From the NCBI GenBank assembly GCA_964649095.1, contig CAZYPH010000056.1, positions 1-14,249 of the forward strand: DNA of 14,249 bases, in the 5' to 3' direction. A program made the translations under genes and the position numbers. This stretch comes from CAZYPH01 sp964649095 (GTDB lineage Bacteria; Bdellovibrionota; UBA1018; UBA923). The notes beneath the pieces are model-generated. The model saw only the letters and a list, made by a program, of their open reading frames with translations, searched no databases and had not been told where the DNA came from. Numbering within the stretch: position 1 is the stretch's first letter; every line of letters begins with the position of its first letter. Positions 1 through 9,500 of this stretch are shown in pieces.

Positions 1-230
1 TTCTTTTGGATGAGAGTGAAAAACTGCTCTCTGAGCAGGTATCGAATGCTCTTGTGCTTTTTAAGAACGGCAGTATTGCAGCGTTGCAGTTGTCTGAAGT
101 GTTTGCCCGTCGGGTAGATCTGATCACACAACGCAATGACGTTTTAATGCAACTCATACACACTGGCACTAACATGTATTTGGCGTCGCCCGAAACGTCG
201 GCTGCCGCCTCTGGAGAGCAACATGAGTAA
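1..230 (+). CDS. C-terminal end of a probable TolC-family outer-membrane efflux protein (partial, 5' end outside window)
   Basis: The frame is open to the left edge, so only about the last 75 residues are present and the TTG at position 6 is not a real start. The visible protein is helical and hydrophilic: an 'ALVLFKNGSIAALQLSEV' stretch is followed by a helix ending in 'MYLASPE' and a short polar Ala/Ser/Glu tail. This resembles the last coiled-coil helix of TolC-family channels, where a 'Y..G..s..eLl' motif precedes a long helix. The match is by pattern only. The strongest support is context: the stop codon overlaps the start of the RND permease by 8 bases, implying translational coupling. 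TolC-type proteins form the outer-membrane exit duct of tripartite pumps. An RND adaptor C-terminus is a less likely alternative. Confidence 0.6.
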   Translation, partial: LLDESEKLLSEQVSNALVLFKNGSIAALQLSEVFARRVDLITQRNDVLMQLIHTGTNMYLASPETSAAASGEQHE

Positions 231-3200
231 TCACGATAAAAATCTTGAAAAACAAACAACACATTTTGGTTTTGCGGGCCGCTTAGCACAGACGTTTATG
301 CACTCTAAACTCACGCCCGTCATTGCGGTGGTGAGTATTTTAGTGGGCCTCATGGCCGTTTGGTTGACGCCGAAAGAAGAAGAGCCCCAAATCTCGGTCC
401 CAATGATAGATGTGCAGGTGGCGAGCCCCGGTTTTGAAGCGCACGAAGTTGAACAAAAAGTAACCGAGCCGATTGAACGCGCCGTGTGGGGGTTAGATGG
501 TGTGGAGTACGTCTACTCTACTAGCCACGCCCATGGCGCCGTAATAACGGTTCGATTTAAAGTAGGCGAGCCAATGGAGCCTAGTCTTGTCAAAGTGCAC
601 CACAAACTCATGAGTATTCGGCCGGAGCTTCCGCCGGCGGTGCAGGCCCCAATTGTAAAATCATTTTCGATCGATGACGTGCCGTTTTTAACACTCACGT
701 TTAGTTCGGCGACAAAAAATGATTTTGAACTACGTAATCTCGTAGCGCCACTGGCGCGCGAGCTCTCGAGTACGCCCGATCTCAGTCGGGTCGAACTCTT
801 AGGTGGTTTAAAACGTGCGATACGTGTGGTGGCGAATCCCGAAAAATTAAAAGCACGTGGCGTGTCGGTGTTGGCCCTTGCTGAGGCGCTGCGTCGCAGT
901 AACGCCTTTGCGCCAGTGGGAAAAAATTGGGGTACCGAAGCGGTTTACGATGTCGAGGTAGGTAACACCATTCAATCCGCCGATGACGTGCGCTCTATCT
1001 CGATTGGTCAGCGCGCCGGCGCCGTCGTTAAAGTCGGTGACGTAGCGACGGTAGTCGATGGCCCTGAAGAGCGCACACGCGCCAGTGTGTTGTTAGACAA
1101 AAATGCAGACGGCCAGGGTGCGCAACGCGAGCACGCCGTGTCGCAAGCCGTTTCTGTCGTGTTTTCAAAACGCAAAGGCACGAACGTGGTAGTGCTCGCG
1201 GGCCAATTGCTCGAGCGTGTCCAGCGTTTCTCAAAAAACTTGCCTGCTGATGTGCGTATGAGTGAGGTGCGCAACTATGGCTCGACGGCCGATGCTAAAT
1301 CAAAAGAATTGATAGAGCATTTATTGATCGCCACGTTATCCGTATCGATTTTGATTGCGTTAGTAATGGGGCTACGTGCGGCTTTGGTCGTGGCGATTGC
1401 GATTCCGGTAACGTTAGCACTGACCCTCGCGATCTATTATTTTATGGGCTACACACTCAATCGTGTGACGTTGTTTGCGCTGATATTTTCTATCGGCATT
1501 TTAGTCGACGACGCCATTGTAGTGGTCGAAAATATTGAACGCCACTTAAAAGAATTTCCAGAACGCGGTTTGGTAAAGGCCTCGTTAGCGGCTGTGGCAG
1601 AGGTTGGGAATCCAACGATATTGGCGACCTTTACGGTCATCGCAGCGATTTTACCGATGGCGTTTGTGCAAGGCTTGATGGGGCCATACATGAAGCCGAT
1701 CCCTGTTGGGGCTAGTTTGGCGATGATTGTTTCGTTGTTTGTGGCGTTTATCGTAACGCCGTGGGCTGCGGTGCGCTTATTAAAACACCATGGACCTGTC
1801 ACAACAGATGCCAAGGCTCAAGCGCCGGCCGAGACCAAGTTAGACCGCGCCTACCGTCGATTGATGTCGTTGCTCTTAGAAAAATCGCGCAACGCCTGGG
1901 CGTTTGTGGCGTTGGTGTTCGTGCTGTTTGGCGCTGCCAGTCTTTTGGTTTACATCAAGGCCGTTAAAGTGAAGATGTTGCCGTTTGATAATAAAAACGA
2001 ATTTCAGGTTTTAATCGATTATCCGCCGTCGACGCCGTTGTTGAAAAATCTTGCGGCATCGACGCGTTTGGCAGAGGCGTTATTAAAAAATCCCGACGTG
2101 TTGAGGGTGCAAGTGTTTGCCGGAGAGCCCGCACCGTTTTCATTTTCAGGCATGGTGAAACACACGTTTTTTCGTAAGGCCGATTATTTGGCCGATTTGC
2201 AGGTGGTATTGACCGATAAACACAACCGCAAACGTTCAAGTCATGAAGTGATCGAAGGGTTGCGGCCGACGATTAAGCAGTTTGCGGACGAGGCTCAGGC
2301 CTTGACCAAAGTTTTGGAAATTCCACCTGGGCCGCCTGTGATGGCAACGATGTTAGCCGAAGTGTATGGTCCTGATGCCGCCACGCGGAACCGCGTAGCG
2401 AACGAAGTATTAGCCGTGTTTCGCAATGAGCCCAGTATGGTCGATGTCGACTATTCGTGGCGCGCGGGGCGTGGTCGCCGTATTTACTCGTACGATCAAA
2501 ACATGGGTGGCCTGTTGGGTATTCAGGCGCAGCAGGCTCTAGCCGTTGGGCAGGTGGTCTTCAATGAAACGCCGCTACTGTCGCTCAGTGATGCCTCGCG
2601 CCGGAGCCCTGAAGAGGTGACTGTGGACCTTTCAGTGGCGGATAGTCTGCGCCAGTCTGAAAGTGCAACGCAGAGCCCGTTTGATGGTCAGGTGTTGCCT
2701 TCAATGGAATCCGGCAGTGTGGCTGTGGGGCGCGCGATTAAAAAACCGGTGCTCGTGCCTGATGTGGCGCTGCACCGGAAAAATCTAAAGCCTGTGAGTT
2801 ATGTGATGGGCGAACTTTCCGGTTCTGAAGAAGCGCCGGTATACGGCATTTTAAAGCTTGGTCCTAAAATCAACTACACCCAGCAAACAGCCAGTGTGCC
2901 GTGGGATACGGTCGAACCCATTGTGAAGTGGGATGGCGAGTGGTTCATCACCTACGAAGTGTTCCGCGATCTCGGTGGGGCCTTTGCTGTGGTGATGCTG
3001 TTGATCTACGTGTTGGTGTTGGGTTGGTTTCGCAGTTTTTTAACGCCTTTGATTATTATGGCGCCTATCCCAATTAGTTTGATTGGTATTTTACCGGGCC
3101 ATTGGCTAACAGGCGCTTATTTTACAGCAACCTCGATGATTGGTTTTATTGCCGGGGCGGGGATTATTGTGCGGAACTCAATTATTTTAGTTGATTTTAT

Positions 3201-3444
3201 CGAACACCAAATTGGTTTAGGTATGCCGCTAAAAGAAGCCGTGGTGAGTGCGGGCGTATTGCGTTTTCGGCCGATGTTATTGACGGCAGCGGCGGTTGTT
3301 GTGGGTAGTGCCGTCATGTTGTTTGACCCAATATTTCAGGGCCTTGCGGTGAGTTTGATGTTTGGTGAGGTCGCCGCGACATTGCTTAGTCGGTTTGCCG
3401 TGCCGGTGTTCTATTATTGGGTGCGGGGGGCTGTGCAGAGGTAA
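223..3444 (+). CDS. RND-family efflux transporter permease (AcrB/AcrD/AcrF-like)
   Basis: This is the inner-membrane, proton-driven permease of a tripartite efflux pump. Its 1073 residues match the usual length (about 1020-1090). TM1 lies near residues 29-49, followed by a large periplasmic domain (50-360). TM2-6 span about 365-520 and include the TM4 signature 'GILVDDAIVVVENIER', with the proton-relay aspartates D429 and D430. A second periplasmic loop (about 585-910) contains the 'RKNLKPVSYV' and 'EAPVYGIL' stretches seen in one subgroup of large RND permeases. TM8-12 run from about 918 to 1068. TM10 reads 'VRNSIILVDF', so Arg984 stands where AcrB has its relay Lys940. The protein contains no cysteine. 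The start ATG overlaps the upstream gene by 8 bases and has GGAGAG at 213-218. The substrate cannot be told from sequence; drugs, dyes or metals are possible. Family assignment is secure. Confidence 0.96.
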   Translation: MSNHDKNLEKQTTHFGFAGRLAQTFMHSKLTPVIAVVSILVGLMAVWLTPKEEEPQISVPMIDVQVASPGFEAHEVEQKVTEPIERAVWGLDGVEYVYSTSHAHGAVITVRFKVGEPMEPSLVKVHHKLMSIRPELPPAVQAPIVKSFSIDDVPFLTLTFSSATKNDFELRNLVAPLARELSSTPDLSRVELLGGLKRAIRVVANPEKLKARGVSVLALAEALRRSNAFAPVGKNWGTEAVYDVEVGNTIQSADDVRSISIGQRAGAVVKVGDVATVVDGPEERTRASVLLDKNADGQGAQREHAVSQAVSVVFSKRKGTNVVVLAGQLLERVQRFSKNLPADVRMSEVRNYGSTADAKSKELIEHLLIATLSVSILIALVMGLRAALVVAIAIPVTLALTLAIYYFMGYTLNRVTLFALIFSIGILVDDAIVVVENIERHLKEFPERGLVKASLAAVAEVGNPTILATFTVIAAILPMAFVQGLMGPYMKPIPVGASLAMIVSLFVAFIVTPWAAVRLLKHHGPVTTDAKAQAPAETKLDRAYRRLMSLLLEKSRNAWAFVALVFVLFGAASLLVYIKAVKVKMLPFDNKNEFQVLIDYPPSTPLLKNLAASTRLAEALLKNPDVLRVQVFAGEPAPFSFSGMVKHTFFRKADYLADLQVVLTDKHNRKRSSHEVIEGLRPTIKQFADEAQALTKVLEIPPGPPVMATMLAEVYGPDAATRNRVANEVLAVFRNEPSMVDVDYSWRAGRGRRIYSYDQNMGGLLGIQAQQALAVGQVVFNETPLLSLSDASRRSPEEVTVDLSVADSLRQSESATQSPFDGQVLPSMESGSVAVGRAIKKPVLVPDVALHRKNLKPVSYVMGELSGSEEAPVYGILKLGPKINYTQQTASVPWDTVEPIVKWDGEWFITYEVFRDLGGAFAVVMLLIYVLVLGWFRSFLTPLIIMAPIPISLIGILPGHWLTGAYFTATSMIGFIAGAGIIVRNSIILVDFIEHQIGLGMPLKEAVVSAGVLRFRPMLLTAAAVVVGSAVMLFDPIFQGLAVSLMFGEVAATLLSRFAVPVFYYWVRGAVQR

Positions 3445-3486
3445 ACCGAACTTCGATTGTCAGTGGTAATTTAGCGCGGATTCTTT

Positions 3487-3492
3487 TATAAA
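3487..3492 (+). promoter_or_regulatory. Possible -10 element placing transcription start at or near the giant gene's ATG
   Basis: TATAAA (5 of 6 to TATAAT) ends 6 bases before the ATG at 3499. A transcript from it would start about at the ATG, which would fit the lack of a Shine-Dalgarno in front of this gene. The nearest -35-like hexamer, TTGTCA at 3457-3462, is 24 bases away, much more than the usual 16-18, so the element is weakly supported. The gene could instead be read through from the RND gene 54 bases upstream; no terminator hairpin is visible between them. Confidence 0.25.
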
Positions 3493-3498
3493 CGGCGT

Positions 3499-3597
3499 AT
3501 GTTTATAAATGCAAATTATTTACTATTGTCGCGGGTCCGCGCTGTTTTTGCTGCGATCGTTTTATCGTTTGTTATTTTTTGTTCCATCGGTCAGGCG
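3499..3597 (+). other. Predicted N-terminal signal peptide of the giant helicase-like protein
   Basis: Residues 1-33 show the three-part layout of a Sec signal peptide. The n-region carries Arg12 and Arg14, an uninterrupted hydrophobic core runs from about residue 15 to 30 ('AVFAAIVLSFVIF'), and the end 'GQA' before Gly34 fits a signal peptidase I site. There is no twin-arginine motif. Cys28 lies within the core without a proper lipobox, since the residue before it is Phe, so a lipoprotein is unlikely. If cleavage does not occur, the segment would act as a single N-terminal anchor with the rest on the periplasmic side by default. Confidence 0.75.
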
Positions 3598-6500
3598 GGC
3601 ACGCTCGACGAGTTGCCCCAGGCTTTGCAATCTCAAGCAACTACGCTGCGTGACCGTGTCTTAATGCCCGTGCTGACAGAACGCTCACGAACGCCAACAC
3701 TCCCGAGCGGCGTGCAGCTTACGTGGCAAGCGGGTGGCCCACCCGGCGTGTTGTTTAGTGTGACCATTCGTTCATCTCAGGGTGATTACGTAGTCGAGGT
3801 GACGAACTCGGTAGCACGGGTGTATCCGCAAGTCGGCACGCCCGAAGTCCAAAGTCTAGGTGGTGGGCGGCTATCGAGCGCCGTCAGTTTATGGAGCGAC
3901 GGTTTAAACTCAGCCGAAGCCCGGCAGACCATGCAAGGCACCGTGCGTTCGATGTTGGTGGCTGATCAGGCGTTACACCCCATGATGCCACCCTATGTGG
4001 GTTTGACCGATGCACAGAATCGTACGCTAGAGGCCTTTCGTGCGGCGTGGCGGGGTCATAACCAAACTGCCCCTGCTATTAGGCCTGCTATATTTTCAGC
4101 TCTCATCGTACAACCTACCGGCACGGGTAAAACGCTGGTCGCTGCGCAGGCGGTGAAGGTTTTAGGGGCCGGCCCATCGACCATCACCGTTTTTATTGGC
4201 CCAAATGCCCAAGTCAACAACGCAGCGACGGCGACGTTTATGCGGGTTCATGGTTGGAACGCAAGCCAGGTACGTATCGCCTCGTCGGCCGCTGCTGGCG
4301 AGGCGCCTGTCGGGGTAGCTACGCCGGATACGACCCATCTAACTTATAGGCCAAACGTGCGTTTTATCGCTACGACCCGGCAGACCATGGAGGCGCGCTT
4401 AGCCGATTTTTTGAATTCGATCCCTGAGGGCGTGCAGGTGCAGGTTGTGGTCGACGAGGCCCACGGCATGGGCGCTGCCGCACGTGAAGAGGCCGACTTT
4501 CGCCGCATCCTGCAACAACTTGTGGGCCGTCCGAAAGTAACGAGACTTTTAGGTTTTACCGCATCGCCATGGCACGACGCCAGCGATGTCGCGGCTTTGT
4601 TCCGTCATGTCGTACTTTGGAATAATAGCCGGCTTTTGGCGCAAGAAGCCCGATTCGCGCCGCGCGAGGCGTGGCCGCTGATTGCCACTAGGCTTTTATT
4701 GGAGGCCGTGCGCTCGGGCACCGTACTGCCCCTGCGTTCGGTGACCGTGTTGGATGCGGCGGAGCAGAATGGGGCTGACCCGCGCTCGGCCAACGCCGTG
4801 GCGCACCTACTCACAGAGTATGGCCGTTTGCGTGCCGATCTCCGCCGTCAGGCCCGAGTATCAAGTCCGCAAGAAGCCCGACTCACGCAAGCCTTTCAGC
4901 GTTTGGTCGAACATTTAGTCGAAGAGTTGGCCTCAGCGACCTGGCGCCGAGGTATTATTATTGTCGACACCATTGAAGCGGCCGAGGCATTACAAGAAGC
5001 GCTCAGTCAGGCGTTCGGCGCTGGCGTAGGTGTTGAAACGGTAACCAGTCGCGACGGAGCCACAGTCATGGCAGAACGTTTGCGTTGGTTCCGTAGTCGT
5101 GAGGGGCGTGCCGCCACCGAACCGCGTCTGGTAGTCGCGGTGGATATTCTTCGGGAGGGGGTTGATTTTCCCGAGTTAGATTGGGGTGCGTTGTTGTTGT
5201 CGGTGGGGCGTAATCCCACGACCAATACACCCACCTTCGGAGCCATACGTACGATACTGCAGGCTTTGGGGCGTTTTTTTAGGGTTTCACCAGGCAAACT
5301 AGGGCCTCAGATTTTATGGACGCGCGACATCCACCACATTATGGCCGACGTGTTAGATGGTATGATGCCCGCGCCTAGATCGTGGTCGTGGGATCTTACG
5401 GCCATTGGCGAGTCGATAGCGCGCGACGGTGCCACGCGACCACAGCAAAGTGGACCGCGGCCGCCGCTCGTGCGTTATCGTGGACCGGAATCGTTTATGC
5501 GGCGTGCGCCCGTGCCTGGTGTCGAGCCGCTGCAGCCTGAAGTGCTGGGCTCTCGAGGAAACTCTTCTGGTTTACTAGGCCAGTGGTCGGGTTTTGATTA
5601 CAGCCGGGCCTTAGAGGTCGTGGTGCCGACGTTAAAACGTCAAGCCGATCGTATGGGCCTTAGCGTGGGTGCATTTGTAACGCAGTTACAAACAGTCGTT
5701 CAGCGCACCGAGACGACGCTTTCAGGTAGGGGCGCTTCTACCGCTGCAGCACAAACCCCTGCCGAATGGGTTTTGAACGATGCTGATCTACAAACATTGT
5801 CGAACCTAGCTGCGCGTGCCCAGCAAACGGGTGTGGTGGCGCAGCCCGAATACGCCGTGTTGATGAAGGTGTGGCGGTTGTTTACGGCGTGGTCGCAAAA
5901 GTCCATGCTTTCGGGGGCGTCTACGGGTTTGAATATTGGTGGGCCGAACGGGTTGTTACGATTGCTCGCTGAGTGGTGGCCGCAGCTTGTTTTTGGGGGC
6001 GATGCGACATTATCAGCTGAGGCCCGACGTGCGGGTATGGAGCGGCTTGCGGCGTCGCCCGCAGACTGGACGTTCGAGCGCTGGATCCGCGGACAGGTCG
6101 CCCACTGGTCGGTGGAGGAACAGAATTTCTTTTTAGAACGCCTAGCGGCCACGCTGCCCCAGACAGGGGCTACCTCGTGGGCGGCTTTGAAAGGTCTGAC
6201 GTTAGCTCGCGTGCGGGCAGGTGTCGCATCGGGCGAGGCTGCTGATGCTACCCTAGCGCGTATTGTGTTTGCGGTTAGTAACTTACGTACGGCCGCTAGC
6301 GGACGTTTTGAAGACTGGATGCAGCGCTGGACGGAACAATTTTGGAGCACAAATTGGCCGACAAGCGAGGTTGAGGTGCGGTCGTCGAACCCATTTGTGC
6401 CGTCTGCCACGCCATCGGGCGAGGCTGGCGTAGCGCCGGGTTCGGGTGAGAGTCAGAGTGGGAGACCTGCCACCCAAGAGCCGCCAGCGCCCGTTATAAC

Positions 6501-9500
6501 CCCTAGCCGCTTACGGGCCCCTACATTGCCCCCGACACGCTCTGGGCTAACACCGATGGGCGAACTCCCGGACTGGGGTGAGGCCGCTCTGGTGGCTGAA
6601 CGTGCGCGAGCGGGTCGTCTTGAGGCGGGGCTCTCGCCATCGACATCGGCATCGGCATCAATAGCGCGCTACCTAGAAGCCCAAGTACGCGAAAAACTAA
6701 ACCTTGAGGCCACCACAAATTTGACCGCCGACCACTGGATCAACTTTTGGGGCGAGGCGATTCTGGCCGTTGATTTTGATGCACGATGGCCAGAAAGGTT
6801 CAAAGATCAACTTTTGGGGCGGGTGCTGGCCCAAATTGAAGCGCTGTACCGTCGAACCACTTTTGCTGGAGGGGCAGCGCAGATCGCTGCTACCGCGCGT
6901 GAGGCGCTCGTGCGTATCATGGCGTTGGTGCGGCAGGCGCGTGACGGTTTCGAGCGTGGTCGAGTCCAGCCCGCCCCAGAGGGGCACACTGTAGAGGTGC
7001 CGAACGTCTTTGCGTGGAATGGACAGCTACGAGCGTTAGGCCTCGTTCCGGCTGGTTCTGAAGTGCCACCCGCGTTCCACGACGGGTCGTATTTTACACA
7101 CCACCAGGGCTCGGTGGCGGAAGGTAGTAGTGCGCTCCCCAATGACGTGCTCGAAGCTTACGGCCAGTTGTATCGTGCGCTGTCAGCAGACACCGTCGCT
7201 GCCGACGCCGCGCGGGACGCCGTATTTGCGAATCGCGCCCACGTTGACCGCCTTCTCACCGCTATTTTTGAAGCGATACACCACCTAAACACGCCACAAG
7301 CGCCGGCGCGAGCTCGCGGGGCGCAAACGTGGTTAGCCAATCGCAGCGGTCAGGGGGCGACCCTTGAAGGCTTCCGTGCGTTTTTGGCCGGTCTTAATAA
7401 CACGTTGTCGTCACAAATACGTTTTCAGCAGGGCATGGCCGCCATTGCCGGATACGCGCAGCAGTGGCGCGCGCATGGCGGGGCGACACCGTTTGATCCG
7501 TTGACCTATACCCGCAATGCCGATGCGGCGTGGGCTGTCGTTCCATTGGTTGCGAGGCATTTCCACAAAGAGCCCCCTATTCGTCCAGCGCCGGTAGCAG
7601 CGCCCGTGGCACGGCCGGAGCGCCCCGCGGCACCGCGCCCTGAAACGGCGCCACGCGCAAATAACGCTGACATCCAGCGTCAAGATCGCGAACGCCGCCT
7701 CGAACGCGTGCGGGCTATTTTCTCAGGTGCTGAGGGCGTTCTGCCAACCGCTATTTGGGATGGCGAGGGGCTAGATTACGCGGCCCTTCACGACGTTTTT
7801 GGGCCGCACTCTGGCACCGAGGTGCCCGATGCCTTACGTGCTGGCGCCTGGCCGGCTATTGTGGCTTGGGCGAATTGGGTCGGCGTCCCGTTATGGTTAG
7901 ACCCTCGTCAGGCAGTAGAGGGGTTAGAGGCCGCTCGATCTCAACAGGCGTTTCGGGCTATGTTTGAGCAGGTACTGAAATCGGCAACCCGATATCTGCC
8001 AGTGGTGAGGGGGCCGCCTGAGGACCTCATTCGTCATGCGATCGACGATCTTGAGCAGGCAACAGGTGGGCGTAGTTTTGAGTCGCCTGAGAATTTCATG
8101 GGAGCGGTTGTTTCCGGTTTAATGACGATTGTGGAGCTATTTGAAGCAGGGCATGCTTTGCCAACAGGATCAGCTTTCGAGCATTATGGGCAGCGCATTG
8201 AGCGTTTTTTTGCATTGCCTCGTTTTGGTTTGCGGCAGGCTGAGGCTGAGGTAGCTCAACGCCGGATTAAGGCAGATGAGCGACTCAATCAGTCCGTGTT
8301 TTTTGATAGTCTGAGTGCCTGGTTGCGGTATTCGTCTGGTCCTGGTGAAGTTGATGATTTTGCGCAATCGTATCTGTCTTTGGCTGTGAAACTAATGCAC
8401 GATGCTGCGGTGGCGATTGAAAGTCAGCGAAATACACGAGGTTTTTTAGGTTCTATCACGGAAAGACTCGCGTCAGATCCATTGGAAAAAGCTCAAGCCC
8501 AATTTCTAGAATCGCTCGATCGCAGTGCAGGAGCGATTTCGGGGGCTTCTCTTGGTTTGTTTATTACTATGTTGGCAGAATATCTTCCCCCGTCCATGCG
8601 TAATAATGCAGCGCGTGCAATAGCCGAGTTGTTTCAGAATGTAAGGCCATCGATTTTAAAACCAGTCGATTCAACAAATTCAGCAGAACTTATGGCACAT
8701 CGTCAGGCGTTCGTTGCAATGCTTGCAGGTCCTGTCGATTACCTTATTTTTCAAATTTCAAGCCACCTTGGTGTTGAGGTTATTGGGGTTCGAGCAGGCC
8801 TCGACGCGAAGTTGCGTTTATTAGTGCATTTGATTTTAGGTAGTCACGCGTTGCGTCAGGTGATGCCTTTTAATGCTGATCAGTTGGCTTCGGCCAATAC
8901 CTGGGGCTTGAATGCGGTCTACAGGCTTTTCATGCAGGACCCTACTCCCGAGGACTGGATGCAAGCTAAGGCAGCTCGCAATGATCCAGGTCACCCGCTA
9001 GACATGATAGCTAGAGTGCGCGGATCTCGGACTAACCGGAAAGTTTGGGCTGACGTACGACGCCAGGTTCAGCTTTTTGGTGAAATACCTACTGGTGTCC
9101 GACCGGTGCTTATGGAAGCGTTAGGTGTCGTTTTGGATCGCCTGGAATCGAAAAGAGGTAGTAGGGAGCGGTATTTAGATGCGACTAAGGTAAATGATGC
9201 GTTAACTCCATTGCTCAATACCTGGTTTTTAGGGGTTTATCAGGCCTTTTCTATTTCTACTTCGGCAAACTTTCAGTCGTGGCCGATCCCAGAGGGCGCT
9301 ACAGCACGTACTCCGTTGGGCGGGCAATGGTTTTCTCAAATTTCGCCAACCATGCTTGGTTCGTGGCTAGCGGGAGATGCCTACTTTCCGGCTATTGGTG
9401 CGGTATTAGACGCAGTATATAGTCACTCCGTGCGAGCGTATTTTGCGAATCAGGTTTGGCCTGCAGCGCAGAGTGTTGAACATGGAGCCAGGTCTTTGAG

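Noticed and set aside
1449..1814. Minus-strand open frame of 121 codons opposite the RND permease
   Set aside because: It is antisense to the TM4 signature region of the permease; it encodes no recognisable protein and has no ribosome site.
3457..3492. TTGTCA and TATAAA as a full promoter before the giant gene
   Set aside because: The spacing is 24 bases, too long for a normal sigma-70 promoter; only the -10-like box is kept, at low confidence.
3499..3597. Lipoprotein signal at Cys28 of the giant protein
   Set aside because: The residues before the cysteine are Val-Ile-Phe, which do not fit a lipobox, and the hydrophobic core continues past it to a better signal peptidase I site.
5700..6410. 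Long minus-strand open frame of 236 codons opposite the giant gene
   Set aside because: It lies entirely within the helicase-like gene in GC-rich sequence where antisense frames stay open by chance. It encodes an Arg/Ser/Ala-rich sequence with no recognisable motif, and the plus-strand frame is clearly the coding one.
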